A stretch of DNA of 40,469 bases from Allobosea sp. ASV33 (GTDB lineage Bacteria; Pseudomonadota; Alphaproteobacteria; Rhizobiales; Beijerinckiaceae): NCBI RefSeq assembly GCF_016428755.1, contig NZ_JAELTI010000044.1, positions 1-40,469 of the forward strand. Reading direction: 5' to 3'. How positions within the stretch are numbered: position 1 is the stretch's first letter; every line of letters begins with the position of its first letter. A program made the translations under genes and the position numbers. The notes beneath the pieces were generated by a model, which made no database searches, was not told the origin of the DNA, and saw nothing but the letters and a program-made list of their open reading frames with translations. Shown here piece by piece: positions 8,088 through 18,832 of this stretch.

Positions 8088-9644
8088 ATGTCCGCCGACA
8101 AGACCGCCCCTGCCAAGCTGAAGGCCCGCCAGCCGCGCGGCTTCGTCGATCGCGGCCCGGCCGATGTCGCCGCCACCGAGCGCATGCTCTCCGTCATCCG
8201 CGAGAGCTTCTCGGTCTATGGCTTCGATCCCGTCGAGACGCCCTTCGTCGAGTACACCGACGCGCTCGGCAAATTCCTGCCGGATCAGGACCGGCCGAAC
8301 GAGGGCGTCTTCTCCTTCCAGGATGATGACGAGCAGTGGCTCTCGCTGCGCTACGACCTGACGGCGCCGCTCGCCCGTTATGTCGCCGAGAATTTCGACG
8401 CGCTGCCGAAGCCCTATCGCAGCTATCGCGTCGGCTATGTCTTCCGCAACGAGAAGCCGGGGCCGGGCCGCTTCCGCCAGTTCATGCAGTTCGATGCCGA
8501 TATCGTGGGCTCCGGCACCGTCGCGGGCGATGCCGAGATCTGCATGCTCGCCGCCGACACGATGGAGAAGCTCGGCATCAAGCGCGGCGACTATGTCGTG
8601 AAGGTCAACAACCGCAAGGTGCTCGACGGCGTGATGGAGGCCATTGGGCTGGGCGGCGAGGAGAATGCCGGGCGCAAATTGACGGTCCTGCGGGCCATCG
8701 ACAAGGCAGATAAATTTCCCAGAGCTGAAATTGCGAAGCTGCTCGGCGAAGGCCGATTGGACGAGAGTGGCGACTTCACCAAGGGAGCCGGTCTATCGGA
8801 AGCCAACGTAACAGCGATATTCGGCTTAATGGACCTGAAGGGGTTTCACGGCCTTTTCGAGGATGGCACTTTTTCTATGAAGGCCGCCGAGAAGTTGCCA
8901 TTTTCGGTCAATGAACGCTTCGTCGCAGGCATTGAAGAGCTTAAGCAGATTGGCGATTTAGTTGCTGCTGCGGGGTATGGTTCTGACAAGATTCTGATCG
9001 ACCCCTCCGTCGTCCGCGGCCTCGAATACTACACCGGCCCGGTCTACGAGGTGGAACTGACCTTCCCGGTCACCAACGATGACGGGCAGGTGGTGCGCTT
9101 CGGCTCGGTCGCGGGTGGCGGGCGCTATGACGGTCTCGTCGGCCGCTTCCGGCCCGAGCCGGTGCCGGCGACCGGTTTCTCGATCGGCGTTTCCCGCCTT
9201 TTCTCGGCGCTGAAGGCGGTGAAGTCTCCGATCGTCGACAGCCGCAACGAACTCCCGCTCGTCGTCGTCACCGCGATGGACAACAAGTCGCCGGAATTCA
9301 TGCCGGGCTATCAGGCGATGGTCTCGGCTCTCCGGCAGGCGAGGGATGAGAACGGCAAGCCTTTGCTGCGCGCCGATCTCTATCTCGGGGCCTCCGGTTT
9401 CAACGCCCAGATGAAATATGCCGACCGGCGCGGCGCCATCTGCGCGATCATCCAGGGCTCGTCGGAGCGCGAGGCCGGCACGGTCGTCATCAAGGACCTG
9501 ATCCTCGGCGCCGAGCTCGCCGCCGCCAGCCGCGACGTCAAGGATTCCGCCGAGCACAAGGCCAAGCAGGCTGACGCCCAGTTCGCCGTGCCGGTCGCCG
9601 AGCTGGTCGAGGGCGTGAAGCGGGTGCTAGTGCGACATTCGTAA
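8088..9644 (+). CDS. hisS: Histidine--tRNA ligase
   Basis: 518 residues, a class II aminoacyl-tRNA synthetase that charges tRNA-His. Motif 1 lies around residues 18-60 ([17 protein letters not shown] ... [11 protein letters not shown]). Motif 2 is [14 protein letters not shown] at 119-132. The histidine-specific block [10 protein letters not shown] is near 312, followed by [16 protein letters not shown] and motif 3 [12 protein letters not shown]. The motif 2 wording differs from the enterobacterial FRYERPQ.GR form, as in other alphaproteobacterial HisRS. The ATG at 8088 is chosen because the conserved protein begins there; the in-frame extension upstream runs through a repeat element. Bases ~8695-9000 (residues ~203-304) are near 50% GC with unusual codons, unlike both flanks, though the frame is intact. 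It heads the his cluster here. Confidence 0.96.
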   Translation: MSADKTAPAKLKARQPRGFVDRGPADVAATERMLSVIRESFSVYGFDPVETPFVEYTDALGKFLPDQDRPNEGVFSFQDDDEQWLSLRYDLTAPLARYVAENFDALPKPYRSYRVGYVFRNEKPGPGRFRQFMQFDADIVGSGTVAGDAEICMLAADTMEKLGIKRGDYVVKVNNRKVLDGVMEAIGLGGEENAGRKLTVLRAIDKADKFPRAEIAKLLGEGRLDESGDFTKGAGLSEANVTAIFGLMDLKGFHGLFEDGTFSMKAAEKLPFSVNERFVAGIEELKQIGDLVAAAGYGSDKILIDPSVVRGLEYYTGPVYEVELTFPVTNDDGQVVRFGSVAGGGRYDGLVGRFRPEPVPATGFSIGVSRLFSALKAVKSPIVDSRNELPLVVVTAMDNKSPEFMPGYQAMVSALRQARDENGKPLLRADLYLGASGFNAQMKYADRRGAICAIIQGSSEREAGTVVIKDLILGAELAAASRDVKDSAEHKAKQADAQFAVPVAELVEGVKRVLVRHS

Positions 9645-9658
9645 AGGGCGCCGCCGTA

Positions 9659-9743
9659 ATGCTCGCCCTTGGGGCGAGCATCCACGTCTTGAGTGCAGCC
9701 TCAGTCGGGCGAAGACGTGGATGGTCGGGACGAGCCCGACCAT
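9659..9743. repeat. Palindromic intergenic element 2 (hisS-hisZ)
   Basis: Three stem-loops in a row: ATGCTCGCCC/GGGCGAGCAT (9659-9668 with 9672-9681, 3-nt loop), ATCCACGTCTT/AAGACGTGGAT (9680-9690 with 9712-9722), and ATGGTCGGG/CCCGACCAT (9721-9729 with 9735-9743). It has the same style and partly the same words as the element after glcF, on the opposite strand. It may end or stabilise the hisS transcript. Confidence 0.7.
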
Positions 9744-9849
9744 GACGAGGGCGGCTCCCTTCGATTCCCGTTCACCCATTTCCCTCAAATCCCTCGAAAA
9801 TGCGTCGCATCGCTGCTAGGACGGCGCTCGCAACAGGACAGGACGAGCC

Positions 9850-10962
9850 GTGCCCGCAAGCCGCGCCAGCATCGAGACCGTGATCGCGCTCTTCGCCGGC
9901 GAGGGCTATGCCCATGCCGAGCCGGCGATCCTGCAGCCGGCCGACGTCTTCCTCGATCTCTCGGGCGAGGATATCCGCCGCCGCATCTTCATGACGCAGG
10001 ATGCCGATGGCCGCGACTGGTGTCTGCGCCCGGAATACACCATCCCCGTCGCGCTCGATCACATCGCCTCGGGCAAGACCGAGCCGGCGGCCTATGCCTA
10101 TGCCGGCCCGGTCTTCCGCATGCGCTCGGGCGAGCCCGGCGAGTTCCTGCAGGCAGGGCTTGAATCCTTCGGCCGCGACGACTTCACCGCCACTGACGCC
10201 GAGATCATGGCGCTGGCCATCGATGCGACGGCCATGCTCGGCCTCGCCGAACCCCGCATCGTCATGGGGGATGTCGCCGTGCTCGGCGCGCTGCTCGACG
10301 GACTGAATGTTCCGCAGGGCGCTCGCCGCCGGCTGGTCCGCGCAGTGGTGCAGGGCCAGGGTGCGGACGCCGTCGACGCGCTCGACCCGCCCGCTGCCGA
10401 GGGCGAGGCCGCCCATGCCGGCCTGCTCAAGGCGCTGGAAGGGCAGGATCCCAAGGCCGCCCGCGCCTTCGTCGAGGACGTGCTCTCGATCGCCGGCATC
10501 TCGACCGTGGGCGGGCGCTCCGCCGCCGATATCGCCGAACGCTTCCTGGCGCGCGCCGCCGAGCGCGAGAACCCGGTCAATGGCGACGTCAAGGCGCTGC
10601 TGGCGCAGGTGCTCGCCGTCTCCGGCGATCCCGACGCGGCCTCAGCCTCGCTGCGCGCGCTCGCCGACCAGGCTTCGCTGGATATCGGCCGCCAGCTCGA
10701 CGCTTTCGATGAGCGCACCGGCTTCCTCGCCGCGCGCGGCGTCGATATCGGCGCGATCCGCTTCTCGGCCGGCTTCGCCCGCAATCTCGACTACTATACC
10801 GGCTTCATCTTCGAGCTTCACGACACCGCCCGCGGCGACGGCAAGCCCGTGGCCGGCGGCGGCCGCTATGACAACGTCCTCGGGCGTCTCGGCGCCAGCC
10901 GGCCGATCCCGGCGGTGGGCGCCTCGCTCTGGCTCGACCGCCTGACGGGAGACGCCGCATGA
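9850..10962 (+). CDS. hisZ: ATP phosphoribosyltransferase regulatory subunit HisZ
   Basis: 370 residues, a catalytically inactive HisRS paralogue that forms a hetero-octamer with HisG and permits histidine feedback inhibition of the first step of histidine biosynthesis. Class II synthetase remnants are visible ([25 protein letters not shown], then [15 protein letters not shown] and [14 protein letters not shown]), while canonical aminoacylation motifs are degenerate. The start is GTG at 9850, preceded by AGGACAGGACG. The stop overlaps the hisG start as ATGA, so HisZ and HisG are probably made stoichiometrically. The pairing with hisS upstream is the usual Hyphomicrobiales arrangement. Confidence 0.93.
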   Translation: MPASRASIETVIALFAGEGYAHAEPAILQPADVFLDLSGEDIRRRIFMTQDADGRDWCLRPEYTIPVALDHIASGKTEPAAYAYAGPVFRMRSGEPGEFLQAGLESFGRDDFTATDAEIMALAIDATAMLGLAEPRIVMGDVAVLGALLDGLNVPQGARRRLVRAVVQGQGADAVDALDPPAAEGEAAHAGLLKALEGQDPKAARAFVEDVLSIAGISTVGGRSAADIAERFLARAAERENPVNGDVKALLAQVLAVSGDPDAASASLRALADQASLDIGRQLDAFDERTGFLAARGVDIGAIRFSAGFARNLDYYTGFIFELHDTARGDGKPVAGGGRYDNVLGRLGASRPIPAVGASLWLDRLTGDAA

Positions 10963-11945
10963 GCCAATTGCCGGATAACGACGCCCCGCTCGTCCTCGCC
11001 GTGCCCTCGAAGGGCCGGCTGCAGGAGAACGCGACCGCCTTCTTCGGCCGCGCCGGTCTGAAATTCGTCAAGTCGCGCGGCGAGCGCGACTATCGCGGCG
11101 CCATCGCCGGCGTCGATGGGGCCGAGGTCGCCTTCCTCTCGGCCTCCGAGATCGTGGCGCAGCTCTCCTCCGGCGCCGCCCATATCGGCATCACCGGCGA
11201 GGACCTCGTCCGCGAGCAGCTTTCCGATGCCGATGCCGCGGTCGAGATGCTGACCCCGCTCGGCTTCGGCCAGGCCAATGTCGTCGTCGCCGTGCCGCAG
11301 GCCTGGATCGACGTGCGCAACATGGCCGATCTCGATGATGTCGCCTCCGCCATGCGCGCGCGCCACGGCAAGAAGCTGCGCGTCGCCACCAAATACGTGA
11401 ACCTGACCCGCCGCTTCTTCGCGCAGCACGGGCTCGCCGATTATCGCATCGTCGAAAGCCTCGGCGCGACCGAGGGCGCGCCGGCCGCCGGCACGGCCGA
11501 GATCGTGGTCGACATCACCACGACCGGCGCGACGCTCTCTGCCAATGCGCTCAAGGTGCTCGACGATGGCGTGATGCTGGCCTCCGAGGCCAATCTCGTC
11601 GCCTCGATGCAGGCGCCCTGGGGTGCGCGGGCGAAGGCCGCGGCCAAGACCATCCTGTCGCGCATCGCGGCGGAGGAGGACGGGCGCACGCTCCGCGAGG
11701 TTCGCGCCCGGCTCGATCTCGCCGCGGATGCGCTGGCCACGCTGGAAGAGCGCTTCGGCGCCCGCCTGCCGTTCGGCGCGCCGGCGGCCGGCACGCCATT
11801 GACGCTGCATTGTCCCGACAAGGTGGTCTTCGCGCTGGTCGAGCATCTCGACGGGCTCGGCGCCGACGATGTGACGGTCAGCGCCCCGGCCTATGTCTTC
11901 CGCCGTGCCAACCGACTGCTGGAGCGGCTGAACGCCCGCATCTGA
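10959..11945 (+). CDS. hisG: ATP phosphoribosyltransferase HisG (extended form)
   Basis: 328 residues. It catalyses ATP + PRPP to phosphoribosyl-ATP, the committed step of histidine synthesis. The periplasmic-binding-like catalytic domain is clear: [36 protein letters not shown], and the PRPP-loop region [18 protein letters not shown]. HisG proteins that rely on HisZ are usually about 210-235 residues. This one has roughly 90 further residues ending in [18 protein letters not shown] and [12 protein letters not shown], faintly like the ACT-like regulatory domain of long-form HisG. ATG overlaps the hisZ stop. I am sure of the enzyme; the nature of the C-terminal extension is inferred. Confidence 0.94.
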   Translation: MSQLPDNDAPLVLAVPSKGRLQENATAFFGRAGLKFVKSRGERDYRGAIAGVDGAEVAFLSASEIVAQLSSGAAHIGITGEDLVREQLSDADAAVEMLTPLGFGQANVVVAVPQAWIDVRNMADLDDVASAMRARHGKKLRVATKYVNLTRRFFAQHGLADYRIVESLGATEGAPAAGTAEIVVDITTTGATLSANALKVLDDGVMLASEANLVASMQAPWGARAKAAAKTILSRIAAEEDGRTLREVRARLDLAADALATLEERFGARLPFGAPAAGTPLTLHCPDKVVFALVEHLDGLGADDVTVSAPAYVFRRANRLLERLNARI

Positions 11946-12077
11946 TGCTGCATGGCAGCAACGGAATGACGGGATCGCGCAAGGTTCAGCCTTGATCCTG
12001 AACGAATTGGATTCTAGGCGTTAACCGGTTTGGCAGCCCGGCGCGCTGCCGTGCGAGTGAATGCAGGTAAGACGATC

Positions 12078-12566
12078 ATGATCCGACGCCTTGGCCTTGC
12101 GGCCGTTCTTGCTAGCCTGATGGTGCCGATGTTGGTTCCGGGCGAAGCCGCTGCTCAGCGTCGCGGCGGCAAGGAAGGCCAGCCGACGCGCGAACAGATG
12201 GAGGCGATGGGCACGCCGATCTCGCAGCAGGAGAAGACCTTCCCGCTTGGTGCGAGTTGGAGTGTCGTGGCGCTGAACGGCAAGCCCGTCCAGGACCGTC
12301 GCGCGACCCTCATCGTCGATATGAACCTGCGCGGCACCGGCTTCGGCGGCTGCAACACCTTCTCGGCCGCCGCCTACCCGCTGCGCCAGCAAGGCTTTGC
12401 CGTCGGGCCGATCGCCCTGACCAAGCGCACCTGCGACAAGGGCCTGCTCGAGTTCGAGAAGGCTTTCCTGCTGGCGCTGCGCGCGACCAGCAAGTGGGAT
12501 CTCGTCGAGGGCCGCCTCGTCCTGAAGGGCGGCGCCGGCGAAGTGACGCTCAGCCGCTCGCTCTGA
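12078..12566 (+). CDS. Secreted META (HslJ-like) domain protein
   Basis: 162 residues starting at the ATG at 12078, preceded by AGGTAAGA; an earlier in-frame ATG at 12030 would bury the signal peptide. Residues 1-26 form a Sec signal peptide (MIRRL, a hydrophobic run, then EAAA|Q). The mature part has a META domain: W-SVVALNGKPV, GFGGCNTFSAAAYPL, VGPIALTKRTCDKG, LEFEKAFLLALRATSKW and a closing LVLKGG. META/HslJ proteins are small periplasmic or outer-membrane-attached beta domains of unclear biochemical role, some linked to novobiocin resistance or heat shock. There is no lipobox, so it is probably soluble in the periplasm. The gene is followed by a strong terminator. Confidence 0.88.
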   Translation: MIRRLGLAAVLASLMVPMLVPGEAAAQRRGGKEGQPTREQMEAMGTPISQQEKTFPLGASWSVVALNGKPVQDRRATLIVDMNLRGTGFGGCNTFSAAAYPLRQQGFAVGPIALTKRTCDKGLLEFEKAFLLALRATSKWDLVEGRLVLKGGAGEVTLSRSL

Positions 12567-12613
12567 CGGGCTGGCTGCGCCTTCCGGAGAGCGCAAAAAG
12601 CCGGATCGAATAA

Positions 12614-12639
12614 AAAAGGGTCGCGCAAGCGACCCTTTT
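12614..12639. terminator. Intrinsic terminator between convergent genes, probably bidirectional
   Basis: A perfect 11-bp stem, AAAAGGGTCGC / GCGACCCTTTT, with a GCAA tetraloop. T-rich sequence continues on the plus strand (TTTTGTTTT) and A-rich sequence lies before it (T-rich on the minus strand). It serves the META gene from the left and the ABC transporter gene from the right. Confidence 0.9.
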
Positions 12640-12682
12640 GTTTTGGCGAGCAGCACTCGCGATGTCTGTGGTGCCGGCAGCC

Positions 12683-14776
12683 TCAGGCAGCCGGCGCTTT
12701 CGCGGTGGGGGTCGGCGTGAAGGTGCCGTCCGCATTCGGCTCCATCGTCACGATGGAATCGTGCATGGCGCGCAGGGTCGCGCGATGGCCGATCGAGACG
12801 ATGCGGGTCAGCGGCAATTCGCGATCTATCGTCCCGTAGATTTCGCCTTCCAGCTTCTCGTCGAGCGAGGCGGTCGCCTCGTCCAGGAAGAGCCAGTCCG
12901 GCTTGTTCAGCAGAGCGCGCGCGACGGCCAACCGCTGCTGCTCGCCGCCCGAAAGACGCTGCCCCCAGAGATCGACCTCGTCGAGCCTGTCCGCGAGATG
13001 GCCGAGCTTGACCTTCTCCATCGCGGCGCGCGTGGCGGCGTCGTCATAGGCGCCTTCCTCGGCCGGATAGGCGAGCGCCGCCCTGAGCGAGCCCTGCGGC
13101 AGATAGGGGCGCTGCGGCAGCAGCATGATCCGCGCCTCCGCGGGAATGCCGACCTTGCCGTCGCCGAAGGGCCAGATGCCGGCGATGGCGCGGAACAGGG
13201 TCGACTTGCCCGAGCCCGAGGGGCCGATGACCAGCGTCGAGCGGGCGGTGCCGAGATCGAGCGCGCCGAGCTTCACGATCGCCTTGCCGTTCGGCAGGAG
13301 CAGCGTGGCGTCGCGGATATGCAGGCTCTCGTCGCGCGAGGTCTCGCGGCCGAGTGCCTCTTCGCTGATCGAGCCATGCTGCGCATCGGCAATCGCCGCC
13401 TCGAAGGTGGTCAGACGGCTGATGGCGGCAAGATACTGTGCGATCGAGGAGTAGCTGTTGATGATGAAGGACAGCGCCGTCTGCACGCGGTCGAACGCGC
13501 CCGAGACCTGCTGCAGGATGCCGAGCGTGATCGTGCCCGCGAAGAAATACGGCGCCAGGATGATGGTCGGGACGACGACGCTCGCCTGGTTGTATGAGAA
13601 GGTGAAGGCGGTGAGCTTCAGCCGGCGCCAGACCAGGCGGTAGAAGTTCTCGACGATGTCGCGGAAGCGCTGGGCTAGATGGCTGCGCTCGGTCGGCTCG
13701 CCCACCATCAAGGCTATCTGCTCGGAATATTCGCGCAGGCGGGCCAGGGAGAAGCGGAAATTCGCCTCCCGCTTCTCCTGCTCGAATTCGAGGCGGATCA
13801 GGGGGCGGCCGATGATATGCGTCAGCCAGGTCGCCGCCGCCGCGTAGAAGAACGCCACCCAGAAGATGTAGCCGGGCACGGCGAAGGAGGTGCCCGGGAA
13901 GGTGAAGGCGACGGGGAGGTTCCACAGGATGATCGAGAACGAGACCAGCGTGGAGACCTGCGAGAGCAGGGGCAGCGCGAAGTTATAGGTCGAGTTGACG
14001 AAGGAGCGCGTGTCTTCGGCGATACGCTGGTCGGGGTTGTCGACGCTGCCGGCCAGCGCGATCCGGTAATGCGTCGCATGGTCGAGCCAGCGCTGCGTGT
14101 ATTCGTTCGCCATGAACTGCCGCCAGCGGATCAGGATCGTGTAGTTGGCGAACAGCTCGACCAGGTTCGAGACGACCCAGATCGTCGCCCACGGCACGAA
14201 GACCCAGAAGATCTGGTACCAGAAGGTCGGCGCATCCTTGTTCTGCAGCGAATCGAACATGTCGCGGCTGAAGAACGATATCCTGAGCGAGATGCCGACC
14301 TGAAGCTGGTTGATCACGATCAGGAAGACGAAGAGCGAAACCGCGAGCACGCCGAGCCGGATCTTGAACGGACCGATCGGCCAGAGATTGGCGGTCGTGA
14401 CCTCGTTGGACTCGAAATACGGCGACGCGAGGCGGGCGATCTTCGCGATCACCGGCACGAAGGAGATCGCGTAGATCAGGATCGCGAAGACGCCGACCGT
14501 CGTCGGCAGGCTGGTCGGCACGGGCGGGATGCCGAGAGCCGCAGGCCACCAGCCGATCAGGGCTGTGATCGCGGCGGCGCCGAACAGCAGGTATTCGATC
14601 GCGAAGACGCCGGAGAATATCCGCAGGAAGAAGGGCAGGGCCGGCGAGCGGAAGGTCACCACCGCCAGAAGCAGGCCGATGACGCCCATGCCGATCACGC
14701 TGGCCGATCCGGCCTGCTGGCCGAAGACCAGCGTGGCAGCCGCCAGCGCGGCGACGAGAATGCTCAACAGGCGCAT
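12683..14776 (-). CDS. ABC transporter permease/ATP-binding fusion, SbmA/BacA-like (YddA type)
   Basis: 697 residues. Four extra N-terminal hydrophobic segments (about residues 1-140) precede an ABC_membrane_2/SbmA-BacA-type six-helix transmembrane domain (NQLQVGISLRI, RDMFDSLQNKD, IRWRQFMANEYTQRWLDH, NPDQRIAEDTRSFV). The C-terminal nucleotide-binding domain has Walker A GPSGSGKST at about 518, signature LSGGEQQR near 608 and Walker B LFLDEATASLD near 632, so all catalytic parts are present. Relatives move peptides, very-long-chain fatty acids or cobalamin-like cargo (YddA, BacA-type proteins of rhizobia and mycobacteria). The start at 14776 gives the family's normal opening. It is monocistronic, ending at a shared terminator. 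Cargo unknown. Confidence 0.92.
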   Translation of the reverse strand: MRLLSILVAALAAATLVFGQQAGSASVIGMGVIGLLLAVVTFRSPALPFFLRIFSGVFAIEYLLFGAAAITALIGWWPAALGIPPVPTSLPTTVGVFAILIYAISFVPVIAKIARLASPYFESNEVTTANLWPIGPFKIRLGVLAVSLFVFLIVINQLQVGISLRISFFSRDMFDSLQNKDAPTFWYQIFWVFVPWATIWVVSNLVELFANYTILIRWRQFMANEYTQRWLDHATHYRIALAGSVDNPDQRIAEDTRSFVNSTYNFALPLLSQVSTLVSFSIILWNLPVAFTFPGTSFAVPGYIFWVAFFYAAAATWLTHIIGRPLIRLEFEQEKREANFRFSLARLREYSEQIALMVGEPTERSHLAQRFRDIVENFYRLVWRRLKLTAFTFSYNQASVVVPTIILAPYFFAGTITLGILQQVSGAFDRVQTALSFIINSYSSIAQYLAAISRLTTFEAAIADAQHGSISEEALGRETSRDESLHIRDATLLLPNGKAIVKLGALDLGTARSTLVIGPSGSGKSTLFRAIAGIWPFGDGKVGIPAEARIMLLPQRPYLPQGSLRAALAYPAEEGAYDDAATRAAMEKVKLGHLADRLDEVDLWGQRLSGGEQQRLAVARALLNKPDWLFLDEATASLDEKLEGEIYGTIDRELPLTRIVSIGHRATLRAMHDSIVTMEPNADGTFTPTPTAKAPAA

Positions 14777-15164
14777 AGGCGGGAATCCTGGCGGAAGACG
14801 ATGAGAGCCACGATTCGGACCATGTCGCAGCGCGAACGCCCTTTCAATGGCGCCGCGCCCGGATGAGCAAATTGTCATCTGGTGGAGAGGTGGCAGCGAG
14901 CCACGAAACGACACCGCGGGTCGACTTCCAGCGAAACGCGCGGTCATCCCGGGCGACCGCAGGGAGACCCGGGATCCATGCCGGAACCTCTACCGGAAAG
15001 GCTCCGGCATGGATTCCGGATCGGCGCTGCTCCGCAGCTTGTCCGGGATGACCCGCGCCACGGCCAAATGCGGCACCAGGGTAATGAATCGAGACGCCCC
15101 GGGCGAGCGGGGCTCGTCCGGGGCGCAAAAGCTGGCGGGGACAGGCGGTGCGACCGCCGGTCGA
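14777..15164. other. Intergenic region holding palindromic element 3
   Basis: 388 bp between the ABC exporter start and the stop of the binding-protein gene. Apart from the 110-bp repeat at 14943-15052 I see no gene; open frames across it are antisense or carry no recognisable protein. The exporter promoter should lie in 14777-14870 but no convincing -35/-10 pair was found. Confidence 0.6.
14943..15052. repeat. 110-bp palindromic repeat, copy A
   Basis: The outer arms GTCATCCCGG and CCGGGATGAC bound a 110-bp unit with an inner stem ATGCCGGA/TCCGGCAT. A sister copy of the same length and orientation lies at 16439-16548. By hand alignment about 95 of 110 positions agree. Confidence 0.85.
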
Positions 15165-16274
15165 CTACTGCGCGGCGACGATCTTGCCGGCGTCCCACTT
15201 GTACATCGAGAAGCTCGGCGAGCTCAGGTCGCCGGTCTTGCCATAGGTCAGCGTGCCGATCGCGGTCTTGACCGGCATGCCCGACTGAAGCGCTTTGGCG
15301 GCGCCGTTCGCATCGCCCGGCTTGCCGGCCTTCTCGATCGCGGCCTTGAGCACCTCGACGGCGGCATAGGCGTTGAGCGTGAAGGCTTCCGGCGGGATGC
15401 CCTTGTCCTTCAGCGCCGCGACGGCCTGGGCCGAGTCGGGGTTCTTCAGCGCGTCGGTCGCGTTGGTGAAGAGCGTACCGGTGGCGTGGTCGCCGCCGAT
15501 AGCCGCGTATTCGGTATTGGACAGGCCCTCGCCGCCGATGATCGTCGCCTTGAGCCCGGCATCGGCGAGCTGGCGCGCGAGCAGGCCGCCCTCGGGATGG
15601 TAGCCGCCGAAATAGATCACCTCGACATTGGCGGCCTTCAGGCGCGTCACCACGGCCGAGAGGTCCTTGTCGCCAGGATTGACGGTGAGCGCCGCGACTT
15701 CCTTGAGCCCGCCGGCATTGATGCCCTTCTGGAAGGCATCGGCCAGGCCCTTGCCATAGGTGCCCTTGTCGTGGACGATCGCTATCTTCTTATCCTTCAG
15801 GTTCTTCAGGACATAAGAAGCGGCGATATCCGCCTGCTGGTCGTCGCGTCCGCAGGTGCGGAAGACGTTGGTCAGGCCGCGCGTCGTCAGCGCCGGCGAG
15901 GTCGCGGTCGGCGTCACCATCAGCACGCCGCTCTCCGAGAACACGTCCGAAACCGCCATGGCGACGCCGGAAGTCACCGGCCCGACAACGAACTTGACCC
16001 TCTCACCGACCAGGAGGTTGGCCGAGGATACGCCCTGCTTGGGGTCGCCGGCATCGTCGGCAAGCTTGAGCACGAGCTTCTCGCCGAGCACGCCGCCCGC
16101 CTTGTTGATGGCCTCGACCGCGGTCTGGGCGCCGTTCTTGACCTGGTCGCCATAGGCCGCGACAGGGCCGGTCAGCGGTGCGACGAGGCCGATGGTGATG
16201 TCGGCCTGCGCGACCTGCGAGGCGAGCAGCGTGGCGGCGAAAGCGACGCCGGTAAGGAATGCGGAGGTTTTCAT
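15165..16274 (-). CDS. Branched-chain amino acid-type ABC transporter substrate-binding protein (orphan)
   Basis: 369 residues, the normal size for LivJ/LivK-type periplasmic receptors (Peripla_BP_6). A Sec signal peptide spans residues 1-24 ([12 protein letters not shown] ... AQA|DITIG). The mature protein begins with the family hallmark [17 protein letters not shown] and contains [56 protein letters not shown] and [12 protein letters not shown]. The start has GGGAGAGGCCC before ATG. No Liv permease or ATPase genes are adjacent on either side, so it must share a transporter encoded elsewhere. It sits exactly between the two copies of the 110-bp repeat. The ligand is probably leucine/isoleucine/valine or a related amino acid, but this cannot be fixed from sequence. 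Confidence 0.93.
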   Translation of the reverse strand: MKTSAFLTGVAFAATLLASQVAQADITIGLVAPLTGPVAAYGDQVKNGAQTAVEAINKAGGVLGEKLVLKLADDAGDPKQGVSSANLLVGERVKFVVGPVTSGVAMAVSDVFSESGVLMVTPTATSPALTTRGLTNVFRTCGRDDQQADIAASYVLKNLKDKKIAIVHDKGTYGKGLADAFQKGINAGGLKEVAALTVNPGDKDLSAVVTRLKAANVEVIYFGGYHPEGGLLARQLADAGLKATIIGGEGLSNTEYAAIGGDHATGTLFTNATDALKNPDSAQAVAALKDKGIPPEAFTLNAYAAVEVLKAAIEKAGKPGDANGAAKALQSGMPVKTAIGTLTYGKTGDLSSPSFSMYKWDAGKIVAAQ

Positions 16275-16562
16275 GGGCCTCTCCCGATGATTGCCGATCG
16301 GCGCGCCAGAAATCGGCGCGCTTGCCGTTTTTATAGGCGAAGAGACATGGCGGCGGCATGGCGGACGCGGTCGAACGGGGCGCCGTGAACGCATGGCGCG
16401 CTCGCCTCGCTCCCAGCCGTGTTCCGATGAAGCGCTCGGTCATCCCGGACGACCGGAGGCAGACCCGGGATCCATGCCTGAACTCTCATCGGAAAGGCCC
16501 AGGCATGGATCCCGGATCGGCGCCGCTTCGCGGCTTGTCCGGGATGACGGCGAAACGAGTGT
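16275..16562. other. Intergenic region holding palindromic element 4
   Basis: Space between the binding-protein start and the groEL terminator. It contains the second 110-bp repeat (16439-16548). The promoter of the binding-protein gene should lie in 16275-16400; I could not assign it. No gene is seen. Confidence 0.6.
16439..16548. repeat. 110-bp palindromic repeat, copy B
   Basis: Same outer arms (GTCATCCCGG ... CCGGGATGAC) and same length as copy A at 14943-15052, in direct orientation. The inner stem here is ATGCCTG/CAGGCAT, so the G-to-T change on the left arm is matched by C-to-A on the right arm relative to copy A. The two copies flank the orphan binding-protein gene. Confidence 0.85.
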
Positions 16563-16598
16563 CCAAAAGAAAGAAGGCCCGGCTTGCGCCGGGCCTTC
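16563..16598 (-). terminator. Intrinsic terminator of groESL
   Basis: A perfect 11-bp stem GAAGGCCCGGC/GCCGGGCCTTC with a 4-nt loop (16573-16583 with 16588-16598). Read on the minus strand it is followed by TTTCTTTT. It lies 25 bp beyond the groEL stop. Confidence 0.9.
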
Positions 16599-16623
16599 CT
16601 GTCTTTTCGCTGGGAGCGGTGGA

Positions 16624-18312
<1,689 letters not shown>

Positions 18313-18315
18313 CTA

Positions 18316-18603
18316 TCAGCCGACGACGCCCATGATGTCGGATTCCTTCATGATCAGGAGGTCCTGACCATCGATCTTGACCTCGGTGCCCGACCACTTG
18401 CCGAACAGGACGCGGTCGCCCTTCTTGACGTCGAGGGCAACGAGCTTGCCGGCCTCGTCGCGCGCGCCGGAGCCGACGGCGATGACCTCGCCCTCCTGGG
18501 GCTTTTCCTTGGCGGTCTCGGGGATGATGATGCCGCCCTTGGTCTTCTCTTCGCTGTCAAGGCGGCGGACCACGACGCGGTCATGCAACGGACGGAACTT
18601 CAT
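18316..18603 (-). CDS. groES: Co-chaperonin GroES
   Basis: 95 residues, the normal length for the heptameric lid of GroEL. The [12 protein letters not shown] opening, the mobile loop ([18 protein letters not shown]) and the C-terminal [16 protein letters not shown] are all standard. GAGAGGAA precedes the start. It is the first gene of the operon, immediately downstream of the promoter and CIRCE operator. Confidence 0.98.
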   Translation of the reverse strand: MKFRPLHDRVVVRRLDSEEKTKGGIIIPETAKEKPQEGEVIAVGSGARDEAGKLVALDVKKGDRVLFGKWSGTEVKIDGQDLLIMKESDIMGVVG

Positions 18604-18667
18604 GGTTCTGTCTTCCTCTCGATCTTATTCGGTTCGGGCGCCGCTGACGGGCACCCGGGGGATGCTG

Positions 18668-18694
18668 TTAGCAGTCACCAAGCAAGAGTGCTAA
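18668..18694 (-). promoter_or_regulatory. CIRCE operator (HrcA binding site) of groESL
   Basis: TTAGCAGTC-N9-GAGTGCTAA read on the plus strand. The consensus is TTAGCACTC-N9-GAGTGCTAA, so one arm is perfect and the other differs at one base. It lies just downstream of the -10 box, within the expected start of the transcript, where HrcA represses at normal temperature. Confidence 0.95.
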
Positions 18695-18706
18695 CAGATG
18701 CAGCCG

Positions 18707-18735
18707 GAGATAGGCGCGGGGGTCCGGAGAGTCAA
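18707..18735 (-). promoter_or_regulatory. Housekeeping-type promoter of groESL
   Basis: On the minus strand TTGACT (18735-18730) and TATCTC (18712-18707) are separated by exactly 17 bp. The expected transcription start is about 18700, directly before the CIRCE dyad. This is the classic sigma-70-like plus HrcA arrangement. Confidence 0.8.
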
Positions 18736-18832
18736 GGAAGCACCCCGCGATAAAGTGAACGTCGGCGGATGCGGTGTCGCAGGACGCTTCAGGCCGGCTG
18801 GCAGCAGCGCTTGAACACGCTAACATGGCGGA

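Noticed and set aside
7907..9743. CRISPR-like interpretation of the clustered stem-loops
   Set aside because: The stems differ from one another, and spacing is irregular with no repeat-spacer periodicity or cas genes.
13679..14866. A 395-residue plus-strand frame opposite the ABC exporter
   Set aside because: Low-complexity Arg/Asp/Gly translation; the exporter on the other strand has full ABC motifs.
14943..16548. The paired 110-bp repeats as ends of an insertion sequence carrying the binding-protein gene
   Set aside because: They are internally palindromic direct repeats with no transposase between them, and resemble other solitary palindromes in the window.
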